Below are positions 1-10,916 of a DNA stretch of 64,000 nucleotides, in pieces. The stretch spans positions 6,393,501 to 6,457,500 of the forward strand of contig CP114489.1 of the NCBI GenBank assembly GCA_027186245.1, written 5' to 3'. The number at the start of each line of letters is the position of its first letter. Within the stretch, counting starts at the first letter, position 1. Both the position numbers and the translations under genes were made by a program. The notes beneath the pieces are model-generated. The model was given only the letters and a program-made list of their open reading frames with translations. It was not told the DNA's origin and did no database searches. This DNA comes from Coriaria nepalensis. Lineage: Eukaryota > Streptophyta > Magnoliopsida > Cucurbitales > Coriariaceae.

Positions 1-1976
1 TTCGTACTTCAAACACGAGTTTTGTGCACAACGTGCTATTCGTCTTTGGGGGATGCATGTGCATTTGTTTCACCTTAAGGGGGTGTGAATGATTCACTAA
101 AGGCCAATGAATAATATGAAGGCGATTCAATGAATTCTATTTTCGTACTTTAAACATGAGTCTTGTGCTCAACATGCCTTGGTCTTTAGGAGATGCGTGT
201 GCATTTGTTCCTCTTTAAAATCATATCAATGGGTCACCTAGAGCCACTGAATCATATGAAGGCGATTCGAACAAATTCTATTTTCGTACTTCAAATATGA
301 GTTTCGTGCATAACACGCTATTGGTATTTGGGGGATGCATGTGCACTTGTTTCACTTTAAAATGATGTCAATGAGTCACCTAAATCCAATGAATCATGTG
401 AAGGTGATTAGAACGAATTCTATTTTCGTACTTCAAACATGGGTTTCGTGCACAACATGCTATTGGTATTCCGGGGATGCATGTGCATTTGTTTCACTGT
501 AAAATGATGTGAATGAGTCACCTAAAACCAATTAATCATATAAAAGTGATTCGAACGAATTCTATTTTCGTACTTCAAGCACGAGTTTCGTGCACAACAT
601 GCTATTAGTATTTGGGGGATGCTTGTGTATTTGTTTCGCCTTTAAAATGATGTGAATGAGTCACCTAAGGCTAATGAATCATATGAAGGTGATTGAAACG
701 AATTCTATTTTTGTAATTCAAACACATGTTTTATGCGCAACATGCTGTTGATATTCGGGGGATGCATGTGCACTTGTTTCACTTTAAAATGATGTCAATG
801 AGTCACCTAAAGCCAATGAATCATGTGAAGGTGATTAGAACGAATTCTATTTTCGTACTTCAAACATGAGTTTCGTGCACAACACGCTATTGATATTCGG
901 GCGATGCATGTGCGTTTGTTTCACCTTAAAATGATGGGAATGAGTCACGTAAAGCCAATGAATAATATGAAGGCGATTCAATTGAATTCTATTTTCGTAC
1001 TTCAAACATGAATTTGGTGCACAACATGCTATTGGTATTTGGGGGATGTGTGTGCTTTTGTTTCACCTTAAGGGGGTGTGAATGATTCACTAAAGGCCAA
1101 TGAATAATATGAAGGCGATTCAATGAATTCTATTTTCGTACTTTAAACATGAGTCTTGTGCTCAACATGCCTTGGTCTTTAGGAGATGCGTGTGCATTTG
1201 TTCCTCTTTAAAATCATATCAATGGGTCACCTAGAGCCACTGAATCATATGAAGGCGATTCGAACAAATTCTATTTTCGTACTTCAAATATGAGTTTCGT
1301 GCATAACACGCTATTGGTATTTGGGGGATGCATGTGCACTTGTTTCACTTTAAAATGATGTCAATGAGTCACCTAAATCCAATGAATCATGTGAAAGTGA
1401 TTCGAACAATTTCTATTTTCGTACCTCAAGCACGAGTTTCGTGCACAACATGCTATTAGTATTTGGGGGATGCTTGTGTATTTGTTTCACCTTAAAATGA
1501 CGTGAATGAGTCACCTGAAGCCAATGAATAATATGAAGATAATTCGAACAAATTCTATTTTCGTAGCTCAAACACGAATTTCGTGCACAACATGTTATTA
1601 GTATTTCGGGGATGCATGTGCATTTGTTTAACCTTAAAATGATGTGAATGAGTCATCTAAAGCCAATGAATAATATGAAAGGTGATTCAAACGAATTCTA
1701 TCTTCGTACTTCAAACATGAATTTGGTGCACAACATGCTATTGGTATTTGGGGGATGTGTGTGCTTTTGTTTCACCTTAAAATCATGTGAATAAGTCACC
1801 TAAAGCAAATGATTCTTATGAAGGTGATTCGAACGAATTACATTTTCGTACTTCAAGCACGAGTTTGGTGGACAACCTGCTTTTTGCATTTAGGGGATAC
1901 GTGTGTATTTGTTTCACCTTAAAATCATGGCAATGTGTCGCCTAAATCTAATGAATCATATGAAGGCGATTCGAAC
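1..1976 (+). repeat. HOR unit 1: 14-mer, cut at the window edge, most diverged copy
   Basis: Order m1-m14; the first 10 bases of m1 lie outside the window. It differs from the later standard units at several sites: A829 in m6 (others have C, except unit 26), T982 at the m7/m8 border (others A), m10 reading CATAACACGC instead of CATAACATGC, GAAGATAATT instead of GAAGGTAATT at the end of m11, and a G4 instead of G5 run in m12. Full length would be 1986 bp. Confidence 0.95.
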
Positions 1977-2969
1977 GAATTCTATTTTCGTACTTCAAAC
2001 ACGAGTTTTGTGCACAACGTGCTATTCGTCTTTGGGGGATGCATGTGCATTTGTTTCACCTTAAGGGGGTGTGAATGATTCACTAAAGGCCAATGAATAA
2101 TATGAAGGCGATTCAATGAATTCTATTTTCGTACTTTAAACATGAGTCTTGTGCTCAACATGCCTTGGTCTTTAGGAGATGCGTGTGCATTTGTTCCTCT
2201 TTAAAATCATATCAATGGGTCACCTAGAGCCACTGAATCATATGAAGGCGATTCGAACAAATTCTATTTTCGTACTTCAAATATGAGTTTCGTGCATAAC
2301 ATGCTATTGGTATTTGGGGGATGCATGTGCACTTGTTTCACTTTAAAATGATGTCAATGAGTCACCTAAATCCAATGAATCATGTGAAGGTGATTGAAAC
2401 GAATTCTATTTTTGTAATTCAAACACATGTTTTATGCGCAACATGCTGTTGATATTCGGGGGATGCATGTGCACTTGTTTCACTTTAAAATGATGTCAAT
2501 GAGTCACCTAAAGCCAATGAATCATGTGACGGTGATTAGAACGAATTCTATTTTCGTACTTCAAACATGAGTTTCGTGCACAACACGCTATTGATATTCG
2601 GGCGATGCATGTGCGTTTGTTTCACCTTAAAATGATGTGAATGAGTCATCTAAAGCCAATGAATAATATGAAAGGTGATTCAAACGAATTCTATCTTCGT
2701 ACTTCAAACATGAATTTTGTGCACAACATGCTATTGGTATTTGGGGGATGTGTGTGCTTTTGTTTCACCTTAAAATCATGTGAATAAGTCACCTAAAGCA
2801 AATGATTCTTATGAAGGTGATTCGAACGAATTACATTTTCGTACTTCAAGCACGAGTTTGGTGGACAACCTGCTTTTTGCATTTAGGGGATACGTGTGTA
2901 TTTGTTTCACCTTAAAATCATGGCAATGTGTCGCCTAAATCTAATGAATCATATGAAGGCGATTCGAAC
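1977..2969 (+). repeat. HOR unit 2: 7-mer of the alternative type (m1 m2 m3/5 m6 m7/12 m13 m14)
   Basis: Length 993 bp, seven monomers. After m2 comes an m3-like monomer (2259-2400) whose end, GGTGATTGAAAC, is that of m5 and which is followed directly by m6 (2401). The next monomer (2543-2685) begins as m7 and ends as m12. m13 (2686) carries GAATTTTGTGC instead of GAATTTGGTGC. m14 closes the unit. Two joins between different monomer types therefore shorten the set to seven without disturbing the monomer register. Confidence 0.95.
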
Positions 2970-4955
2970 GAATTCTATTTTCGTACTTCAAACACGAGTT
3001 TTGTGCACAACGTGCTATTCGTCTTTGGGGGATGCATGTGCATTTGTTTCACCTTAAGGGGGTGTGAATGATTCACTAAAGGCCAATGAATAATATGAAG
3101 GCGATTCAATGAATTCTATTTTCGTACTTTAAACATGAGTCTTGTGCTCAACATGCCTTGGTCTTTAGGAGATGCGTGTGCATTTGTTCCTCTTTAAAAT
3201 CATATCAATGTGTCACCTAGAGCCACTGAATCATATGAAGGCGATTCGAACAAATTCTATTTTCGTACTTCAAATATGAGTTTCGTGCATAACACGCTAT
3301 TGGTATTTGGGGGATGCATGTGCACTTGTTTCACTTTAAAATGATGTCAATGAGTCACCTAAATCCAATGAATCATGTGAAGGTGATTAGAACGAATTCT
3401 ATTTTCGTACTTCAAACATGGGTTTCGTGCACAACATGCTATTGGTATTCCGGGGATGCATGTGCATTTGTTTCACTGTAAAATGATGTGAATGAGTCAC
3501 CTAAAACCAATTAATCATATAAAAGTGATTCGAACGAATTCTATTTTCGTACTTCAAGCACGAGTTTCGTGCACAACATGCTATTAGTATTTGGGGGATG
3601 CTTGTGTATTTGTTTCGCCTTTAAAATGATGTGAATGAGTCACCTAAGGCTAATGAATCATATGAAGGTGATTGAAACGAATTCTATTTTTGTAATTCAA
3701 ACACATGTTTTATGCGCAACATGCTGTTGATATTCGGGGGATGCATGTGCACTTGTTTCACTTTAAAATGATGTCAATGAGTCACCTAAAGCCAATGAAT
3801 CATGTGACGGTGATTAGAACGAATTCTATTTTCGTACTTCAAACATGAGTTTCGTGCACAACACGCTATTGATATTCGGGCGATGCATGTGCGTTTGTTT
3901 CACCTTAAAATGATGGGAATGAGTCACGTAAAGCCAATGAATAATATGAAGGCGATTCAAATGAATTCTATTTTCGTACTTCAAACATGAATTTGGTGCA
4001 CAACATGCTATTGGTATTTGGGGGATGTGTGTGCTTTTGTTTCACCTTAAGGGGGTGTGAATGATTCACTAAAGGCCAATGAATAATATGAAGGCGATTC
4101 AATGAATTCTATTTTCGTACTTTAAACATGAGTCTTGTGCTCAACATGCCTTGGTCTTTAGGAGATGCGTGTGCATTTGTTCCTCTTTAAAATCATATCA
4201 ATGGGTCACCTAGAGCCACTGAATCATATGAAGGCGATTCGAACAAATTCTATTTTCGTACTTCAAATATGAGTTTCGTGCATAACATGCTATTGGTATT
4301 TGGGGGATGCATGTGCACTTGTTTCACTTTAAAATGATGTCAATGAGTCACCTAAATCCAATGAATCATGTGAAGGTGATTGAAACGAATTCTATTTTTG
4401 TAATTCAAACACATGTTTTATGCGCAACATGCTGTTGATATTCGGGGGATGCATGTGCACTTGTTTCACTTTAAAATGATGTCAATGAGTCACCTAAAGC
4501 CAATGAATCATGTGACGGTGATTAGAACGAATTCTATTTTCGTACTTCAAACATGAGTTTCGTGCACAACACGCTATTGATATTCGGGCGATGCATGTGC
4601 GTTTGTTTCACCTTAAAATGATGTGAATGAGTCATCTAAAGCCAATGAATAATATGAAAGGTGATTCAAACGAATTCTATCTTCGTACTTCAAACATGAA
4701 TTTTGTGCACAACATGCTATTGGTATTTGGGGGATGTGTGTGCTTTTGTTTCACCTTAAAATCATGTGAATAAGTCACCTAAAGCAAATGATTCTTATGA
4801 AGGTGATTCGAACGAATTACATTTTCGTACTTCAAGCACGAGTTTGGTGGACAACCTGCTTTTTGCATTTAGGGGATACGTGTGTATTTGTTTCACCTTA
4901 AAATCATGGCAATGTGTCGCCTAAATCTAATGAATCATATGAAGGCGATTCGAAC
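2970..4955 (+). repeat. HOR unit 3: 14-mer with alternative second half
   Basis: Length 1986 bp. The first half (2970-3962) is m1-m7. The second half (3963-4955) is m8 m9 then the alternative set m3/5, m6, m7/12, m13 (GAATTTTGTGC), m14, as in unit 2. A private T3211 (others G) lies in m2. Confidence 0.95.
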
Positions 4956-6942
4956 GAATTCTATTTTCGTACTTCAAACACGAGTTTTGTGCACAACGTG
5001 CTATTCGTCTTTGGGGGATGCATGTGCATTTGTTTCACCTTAAGGGGGTGTGAATGATTCACTAAAGGCCAATGAATAATATGAAGGCGATTCAATGAAT
5101 TCTATTTTCGTACTTTAAACATGAGTCTTGTGCTCAACATGCCTTGGTCTTTAGGAGATGCGTGTGCATTTGTTCCTCTTTAAAATCATATCAATGGGTC
5201 ACCTAGAGCCACTGAATCATATGAAGGCGATTCGAACAAATTCTATTTTCGTACTTCAAATATGAGTTTCGTGCATAACACGCTATTGGTATTTGGGGGA
5301 TGCATGTGCACTTGTTTCACTTTAAAATGATGTCAATGAGTCACCTAAATCCAATGAATCATGTGAAGGTGATTAGAACGAATTCTATTTTCGTACTTCA
5401 AACATGGGTTTCGTGCACAACATGCTATTGGTATTCCGGGGATGCATGTGCATTTGTTTCACTGTAAAATAATGTGAATGAGTCACCTAAAACCAATTAA
5501 TCATATAAAAGTGATTCGAACGAATTCTATTTTCGTACTTCAAGCACGAGTTTCGTGCACAACATGCTATTAGTATTTGGGGGATGCTTGTGTATTTGCT
5601 TCGCCTTTAAAATGATGTGAATGAGTCACCTAAGGCTAATGAATCATATGAAGGTGATTGAAACGAATTCTATTTTTGTAATTCAAACACATGTTTTATG
5701 CGCAACATGCTGTTGATATTCGGGGGATGCATGTGCACTTGTTTCACTTTAAAATGATGTCAATGAGTCACCTAAAGCCAATGAATCATGTGACGGTGAT
5801 TAGAACGAATTCTATTTTCGTACTTCAAACATGAGTTTCGTGCACAACACGCTATTGATATTCGGGCGATGCATGTGCGTTTGTTTCACCTTAAAATGAT
5901 GGGAATGAGTCACGTAAAGCCAATGAATAATATGAAGGCGATTCAAATGAATTCTATTTTCGTACTTCAAACATGAATTTGGTGCACAACATGCTATTGG
6001 TATTTGGGGGATGTGTGTGCTTTTGTTTCACCTTAAGGGGGTGTGAATGATTCACTAAAGGCCAATGAATAATATGAAGGCGATTCAATGAATTCTATTT
6101 TCGTACTTTAAACATGAGTCTTGTGCTCAACATGCCTTGGTCTTTAGGAGATGCGTGTGCATTTGTTCCTCTTTAAAATCATATCAATGGGTCACCTAGA
6201 GCCACTGAATCATATGAAGGCGATTCGAACAAATTCTATTTTCGTACTTCAAATATGAGTTTCGTGCATAACATGCTATTGGTATTTGGGGGATGCATGT
6301 GCACTTGTTTCACTTTAAAATGATGTCAATGAGTCACCTAAATCCAATGAATCATGTGAAAGTGATTCGAACAATTTCTATTTTCGTACCTCAAGCACGA
6401 GTTTCGTGCACAACATGCTATTAGTATTTGGGGGATGCTTGTGTATTTGTTTCACCTTAAAATGACGTGAATGAGTCACCTGAAGCCAATGAATAATATG
6501 AAGGTAATTCGAACAAATTCTATTTTCGTAGCTCAAACACGAATTTCGTGCACAACATGTTATTAGTATTTCGGGGGATGCATGTGCATTTGTTTAACCT
6601 TAAAATGATGTGAATGAGTCATCTAAAGCCAATGAATAATATGAAAGGTGATTCAAACGAATTCTATCTTCGTACTTCAAACATGAATTTGGTGCACAAC
6701 ATGCTATTGGTATTTGGGGGATGTGTGTGCTTTTGTTTCACCTTAAAATCATGTGAATAAGTCACCTAAAGCAAATGATTCTTATGAAGGTGATTCGAAC
6801 GAATTACATTTTCGTACTTCAAGCACGAGTTTGGTGGACAACCTGCTTTTTGCATTTAGGGGATACGTGTGTATTTGTTTCACCTTAAAATCATGGCAAT
6901 GTGTCGCCTAAATCTAATGAATCATATGAAGGCGATTCGAAC
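4956..6942 (+). repeat. HOR unit 4: standard 14-mer
   Basis: Length 1987 bp, m1-m14, first unit with the G5 run in m12. Private changes: A5471 in m4 (others G) and C5599 in m5 (others T). Confidence 0.95.
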
Positions 6943-7083
6943 GAATTCTATTTTCGTACTTCAAACACGAGTTTTGTGCACAACGTGCTATTCGTCTTTG
7001 GGGGATGCATGTGCATTTGTTTCACCTTAAGGGGGTGTGAATGATTCACTAAAGGCCAATGAATAATATGAAGGCGATTCAAT
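6943..7083 (+). repeat. Monomer m1 (reference)
   Basis: 141 bp. Diagnostic strings: ACGAGTTTTGTGCAC, TTCGTCTTTGGGGG, and CTTAAGGGGGTGTGAATG in place of the usual CTTAAAATGATG. The 3' half reappears in m8. It contains the dyad ATGCATGTGCAT at 7005-7016. Confidence 0.95.
7005..7016. other. Dyad ATGCATGTGCAT in m1
   Basis: Inverted repeat with 5-bp arms ATGCA/TGCAT and a 2-base spacer. The same dyad occurs in m4 and m12; m3 and m6 have an imperfect form ending TGCAC. It recurs at the same place in every unit. Symmetry is seen; any function is unknown. Confidence 0.6.
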
Positions 7084-7224
7084 GAATTCTATTTTCGTAC
7101 TTTAAACATGAGTCTTGTGCTCAACATGCCTTGGTCTTTAGGAGATGCGTGTGCATTTGTTCCTCTTTAAAATCATATCAATGGGTCACCTAGAGCCACT
7201 GAATCATATGAAGGCGATTCGAAC
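7084..7224 (+). repeat. Monomer m2 (reference)
   Basis: 141 bp. Diagnostic strings: CTTTAAACATGAGTCTTG, TGCTCAACATGCCTTGG, TTTAGGAGATGCG, TTGTTCCTCTTT and CCTAGAGCCACTG. Identical by eye to m9, which makes it the best stretch for unequal pairing between the two halves of the unit. Confidence 0.95.
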
Positions 7225-7366
7225 AAATTCTATTTTCGTACTTCAAATATGAGTTTCGTGCATAACACGCTATTGGTATTTGGGGGATGCATGTGCACTT
7301 GTTTCACTTTAAAATGATGTCAATGAGTCACCTAAATCCAATGAATCATGTGAAGGTGATTAGAAC
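7225..7366 (+). repeat. Monomer m3 (reference)
   Basis: 142 bp. Starts AAATTC, so the EcoRI site is lost. Diagnostic strings: TTCAAATATGAG, GCATAACACGC, CCTAAATCCAATG; ends AAGGTGATTAGAAC. Confidence 0.95.
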
Positions 7367-7508
7367 GAATTCTATTTTCGTACTTCAAACATGGGTTTCG
7401 TGCACAACATGCTATTGGTATTCCGGGGATGCATGTGCATTTGTTTCACTGTAAAATGATGTGAATGAGTCACCTAAAACCAATTAATCATATAAAAGTG
7501 ATTCGAAC
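7367..7508 (+). repeat. Monomer m4 (reference)
   Basis: 142 bp. Diagnostic strings: AACATGGGTTTCG, GTATTCCGGGGATG, TTCACTGTAAAATG, AAAACCAATTAATC and ATATAAAAGTGATTCG. Its junction with m5 forms the dyad ATTCGAACGAAT. Confidence 0.95.
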
Positions 7509-7512
7509 GAAT
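7501..7512. other. Dyad ATTCGAACGAAT across the m4/m5 junction
   Basis: Inverted repeat with 5-bp arms ATTCG/CGAAT and spacer AA, directly overlapping the GAATTC that opens the next monomer. It is intact only at the m4/m5, m13/m14 and m14/m1 junctions; other junctions read CGAACAAAT, TAGAACGAAT, TGAAACGAAT or TCAAATGAAT and break it. Confidence 0.6.
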
Positions 7513-7651
7513 TCTATTTTCGTACTTCAAGCACGAGTTTCGTGCACAACATGCTATTAGTATTTGGGGGATGCTTGTGTATTTGTTTCGCCTTTAAAAT
7601 GATGTGAATGAGTCACCTAAGGCTAATGAATCATATGAAGGTGATTGAAAC
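7509..7651 (+). repeat. Monomer m5 (reference)
   Basis: 143 bp. Diagnostic strings: AAGCACGAGTTTCGTGC (hairpin), GGATGCTTGTGTATTTG, TTCGCCTTTAAAATG (one extra T) and CCTAAGGCTAATG; ends GGTGATTGAAAC. Some units carry CAGGCACG instead of CAAGCACG here, a useful marker of unit lineage. Confidence 0.95.
7531..7545. other. Hairpin-capable dyad GCACGAGTTTCGTGC in m5
   Basis: Perfect 6-bp arms GCACGA and TCGTGC around a GTT loop, the strongest short hairpin noticed in the unit. It recurs in m11 (8382-8396 in this unit). Most other types have CACGAG or CATGAG with one arm mismatched. Short dyads are common in centromeric satellites that lack a CENP-B box; a role here is inference. Confidence 0.6.
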
Positions 7652-7793
7652 GAATTCTATTTTTGTAATTCAAACACATGTTTTATGCGCAACATGCTGT
7701 TGATATTCGGGGGATGCATGTGCACTTGTTTCACTTTAAAATGATGTCAATGAGTCACCTAAAGCCAATGAATCATGTGACGGTGATTAGAAC
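7652..7793 (+). repeat. Monomer m6 (reference)
   Basis: 142 bp. Diagnostic strings: ATTTTTGTAATTCAAACAC, ATGTTTTATGCGC, ATGCTGTTGATATTCGGGGG; ends GTGACGGTGATTAGAAC. Units 1 and 26 have GTGAAGG at the end. Confidence 0.95.
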
Positions 7794-7935
7794 GAATTCT
7801 ATTTTCGTACTTCAAACATGAGTTTCGTGCACAACACGCTATTGATATTCGGGCGATGCATGTGCGTTTGTTTCACCTTAAAATGATGGGAATGAGTCAC
7901 GTAAAGCCAATGAATAATATGAAGGCGATTCAAAT
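7794..7935 (+). repeat. Monomer m7 (reference)
   Basis: 142 bp. Diagnostic strings: CAACACGCTATTGATATTC, GGGCGATGCATGTGCG, GATGGGAATGAGTCACG; ends CGATTCAAAT. Its 3' half is the apparent source of the patch found in the last monomer of unit 23. Confidence 0.95.
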
Positions 7936-8076
7936 GAATTCTATTTTCGTACTTCAAACATGAATTTGGTGCACAACATGCTATTGGTATTTGGGGGATG
8001 TGTGTGCTTTTGTTTCACCTTAAGGGGGTGTGAATGATTCACTAAAGGCCAATGAATAATATGAAGGCGATTCAAT
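7936..8076 (+). repeat. Monomer m8, chimera of m13 (5') and m1 (3')
   Basis: 141 bp. The 5' part, up to GATGTGTGTGCTTTTG, matches m13 apart from TATTTTC in place of TATCTTC. The 3' part, from CTTAAGGGGGTGTG to the end, matches m1. The switch lies in the shared TTGTTTCACCTTA. It is followed by m9, which equals m2, so m1(3')-m2-m3 is repeated here as m8(3')-m9-m10. Confidence 0.9.
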
Positions 8077-8217
8077 GAATTCTATTTTCGTACTTTAAAC
8101 ATGAGTCTTGTGCTCAACATGCCTTGGTCTTTAGGAGATGCGTGTGCATTTGTTCCTCTTTAAAATCATATCAATGGGTCACCTAGAGCCACTGAATCAT
8201 ATGAAGGCGATTCGAAC
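8077..8217 (+). repeat. Monomer m9, second copy of m2
   Basis: 141 bp, same sequence as m2 at 7084-7224 by eye, including TTTAGGAGATGCG and TTGTTCCTCTTT. It opens the path for exchange between the first and second half of the unit. Confidence 0.95.
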
Positions 8218-8359
8218 AAATTCTATTTTCGTACTTCAAATATGAGTTTCGTGCATAACATGCTATTGGTATTTGGGGGATGCATGTGCACTTGTTTCAC
8301 TTTAAAATGATGTCAATGAGTCACCTAAATCCAATGAATCATGTGAAAGTGATTCGAAC
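8218..8359 (+). repeat. Monomer m10, m3-like with an m4-like end
   Basis: 142 bp. Body as m3 (AAATTC start, TTCAAATATGAG, CCTAAATCCAATG) but CATAACATGC in place of CATAACACGC, and the end reads AAAGTGATTCGAAC, which is the end of m4 rather than of m3. Read as an m3/m4 chimera; point mutation cannot be excluded because only a few bases differ. Confidence 0.8.
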
Positions 8360-8501
8360 AATTTCTATTTTCGTACCTCAAGCACGAGTTTCGTGCACAA
8401 CATGCTATTAGTATTTGGGGGATGCTTGTGTATTTGTTTCACCTTAAAATGACGTGAATGAGTCACCTGAAGCCAATGAATAATATGAAGGTAATTCGAA
8501 C
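8360..8501 (+). repeat. Monomer m11, m5-like 5' part with an m7-like 3' part
   Basis: 142 bp. Starts AATTTC (no EcoRI site), then GTACCTCAAGCACGAG and GGATGCTTGTGTATTTG as in m5. The 3' part has CACCTTAAAATGACGTG, CACCTGAAGCC and AATGAATAATATGAAGG, closer to m7 than to m5. Contains the same 6-bp-arm hairpin as m5. Confidence 0.8.
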
Positions 8502-8645
8502 AAATTCTATTTTCGTAGCTCAAACACGAATTTCGTGCACAACATGTTATTAGTATTTCGGGGGATGCATGTGCATTTGTTTAACCTTAAAATGATGTGA
8601 ATGAGTCATCTAAAGCCAATGAATAATATGAAAGGTGATTCAAAC
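8502..8645 (+). repeat. Monomer m12 (reference)
   Basis: 144 bp with a G5 run (ATTTCGGGGGATG); 143 bp in units with G4. Diagnostic strings: TTCGTAGCTCAAACACG, CAACATGTTATTAG, TTTGTTTAACCTT, GAGTCATCTAAAGCC and ATATGAAAGGTGATTC. Confidence 0.95.
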
Positions 8646-8787
8646 GAATTCTATCTTCGTACTTCAAACATGAATTTGGTGCACAACATGCTATTGGTAT
8701 TTGGGGGATGTGTGTGCTTTTGTTTCACCTTAAAATCATGTGAATAAGTCACCTAAAGCAAATGATTCTTATGAAGGTGATTCGAAC
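8646..8787 (+). repeat. Monomer m13 (reference)
   Basis: 142 bp. Diagnostic strings: TCTATCTTCGTAC, CATGAATTTGGTGC, GGATGTGTGTGCTTTTG, TCATGTGAATAAGTCACC and GCAAATGATTCTTATG. Units with the alternative second half carry GAATTTTGTGC. Confidence 0.95.
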
Positions 8788-8791
8788 GAAT
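8780..8791. other. Dyad ATTCGAACGAAT across the m13/m14 junction
   Basis: Same 5-bp-arm dyad as at the m4/m5 border, here followed by TAC because m14 has lost the EcoRI site. Confidence 0.6.
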
Positions 8792-8929
8792 TACATTTTC
8801 GTACTTCAAGCACGAGTTTGGTGGACAACCTGCTTTTTGCATTTAGGGGATACGTGTGTATTTGTTTCACCTTAAAATCATGGCAATGTGTCGCCTAAAT
8901 CTAATGAATCATATGAAGGCGATTCGAAC
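8788..8929 (+). repeat. Monomer m14 (reference)
   Basis: 142 bp. Starts GAATTAC (no EcoRI site). Diagnostic strings: GAGTTTGGTGGACAACC, TGCTTTTTGCATTTAG, GGGGATACGTGTG, CATGGCAATGTGTCGCC and AAATCTAATG. Its junctions with m13 and with the next m1 both form the dyad ATTCGAACGAAT. Confidence 0.95.
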
Positions 8930-8933
8930 GAAT
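8922..8933. other. Dyad ATTCGAACGAAT across the m14/m1 junction
   Basis: Marks the border between consecutive higher-order units and is present at every ordinary unit border. It is lost at 45477, where the preceding m14 carries m7 sequence and reads TTCAAATGAATTC. Confidence 0.6.
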
Positions 8934-10916
8934 TCTATTTTCGTACTTCAAACACGAGTTTTGTGCACAACGTGCTATTCGTCTTTGGGGGATGCATGTG
9001 CATTTGTTTCACCTTAAGGGGGTGTGAATGATTCACTAAAGGCCAATGAATAATATGAAGGCGATTCAATGAATTCTATTTTCGTACTTTAAACATGAGT
9101 CTTGTGCTCAACATGCCTTGGTCTTTAGGAGATGCGTGTGCATTTGTTCCTCTTTAAAATCATATCAATGGGTCACCTAGAGCCACTGAATCATATGAAG
9201 GCGATTCGAACAAATTCTATTTTCGTACTTCAAATATGAGTTTCGTGCATAACACGCTATTGGTATTTGGGGGATGCATGTGCACTTGTTTCACTTTAAA
9301 ATGATGTCAATGAGTCACCTAAATCCAATGAATCATGTGAAGGTGATTAGAACGAATTCTATTTTCGTACTTCAAACATGGGTTTCGTGCACAACATGCT
9401 ATTGGTATTCCGGGGATGCATGTGCATTTGTTTCACTGTAAAATGATGTGAATGAGTCACCTAAAACCAATTAATCATATAAAAGTGATTCGAACGAATT
9501 CTATTTTCGTACTTCAAGCACGAGTTTCGTGCACAACATGCTATTAGTATTTGGGGGATGCTTGTGTATTTGTTTCGCCTTTAAAATGATGTGAATGAGT
9601 CACCTAAGGCTAATGAATCATATGAAGGTGATTGAAACGAATTCTATTTTTGTAATTCAAACACATGTTTTATGCGCAACATGCTGTTGATATTCGGGGG
9701 ATGCATGTGCACTTGTTTCACTTTAAAATGATGTCAATGAGTCACCTAAAGCCAATGAATCATGTGACGGTGATTAGAACGAATTCTATTTTCGTACTTC
9801 AAACATGAGTTTCGTGCACAACACGCTATTGATATTCGGGCGATGCATGTGCGTTTGTTTCACCTTAAAATGATGGGAATGAGTCACGTAAAGCCAATGA
9901 ATAATATGAAGGCGATTCAAATGAATTCTATTTTCGTACTTCAAACATGAATTTGGTGCACAACATGCTATTGGTATTTGGGGGATGTGTGTGCTTTTGT
10001 TTCACCTTAAGGGGGTGTGAATGATTCACTAAAGGCCAATGAATAATATGAAGGCGATTCAATGAATTCTATTTTCGTACTTTAAACATGAGTCTTGTGC
10101 TCAACATGCCTTGGTCTTTAGGAGATGCGTGTGCATTTGTTCCTCTTTAAAATCATATCAATGGGTCACCTAGAGCCACTGAATCATATGAAGGCGATTC
10201 GAACAAATTCTATTTTCGTACTTCAAATATGAGTTTCGTGCATAACATGCTATTGGTATTTGGGGGATGCATGTGCACTTGTTTCACTTTAAAATGATGT
10301 CAATGAGTCACCTAAATCCAATGAATCATGTGAAAGTGATTCGAACAATTTCTATTTTCGTACCTCAAGCACGAGTTTCGTGCACAACATGCTATTAGTA
10401 TTTGGGGGATGCTTGTGTATTTGTTTCACCTTAAAATGACGTGAATGAGTCACCTGAAGCCAATGAATAATATGAAGGTAATTCGAACAAATTCTATTTT
10501 CGTAGCTCAAACACGAATTTCGTGCACAACATGTTATTAGTATTTCGGGGGATGCATGTGCATTTGTTTAACCTTAAAATGATGTGAATGAGTCATCTAA
10601 AGCCAATGAATAATATGAAAGGTGATTCAAACGAATTCTATCTTCGTACTTCAAACATGAATTTGGTGCACAACATGCTATTGGTATTTGGGGGATGTGT
10701 GTGCTTTTGTTTCACCTTAAAATCATGTGAATAAGTCACCTAAAGCAAATGATTCTTATGAAGGTGATTCGAACGAATTACATTTTCGTACTTCAAGCAC
10801 GAGTTTGGTGGACAACCTGCTTTTTGCATTTAGGGGATACGTGTGTATTTGTTTCACCTTAAAATCATGGCAATGTGTCGCCTAAATCTAATGAATCATA
10901 TGAAGGCGATTCGAAC
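8930..10916 (+). repeat. HOR unit 6: standard 14-mer
   Basis: Length 1987 bp, m1-m14 in order, G5 in m12, CAAGCACG in m5. No private change noticed. Confidence 0.96.

Larger units (their letters stand above)
6943..8929 (+). repeat. HOR unit 5: standard 14-mer (reference copy)
   Basis: Length 1987 bp. Monomer lengths are 141, 141, 142, 142, 143, 142, 142 (first half, 993 bp) and 141, 141, 142, 142, 144, 142, 142 (second half, 994 bp). GAATTC is present at the start of m1, m2, m4-m9 and m13 and absent in m3, m10, m11, m12 and m14. An EcoRI digest would therefore give fragments of about 141-143, 283-284 and 569 bp. No private change was noticed. Confidence 0.96.

Noticed and set aside
7500..7515. 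B-box-like GATTCGAAC suggesting a tRNA-derived or Pol III element
   Set aside because: It resembles the T-arm box GGTTCGANNCC only in its core; no A box, cloverleaf or poly-T terminator at proper spacing was seen, and it is part of the dyad at monomer borders.
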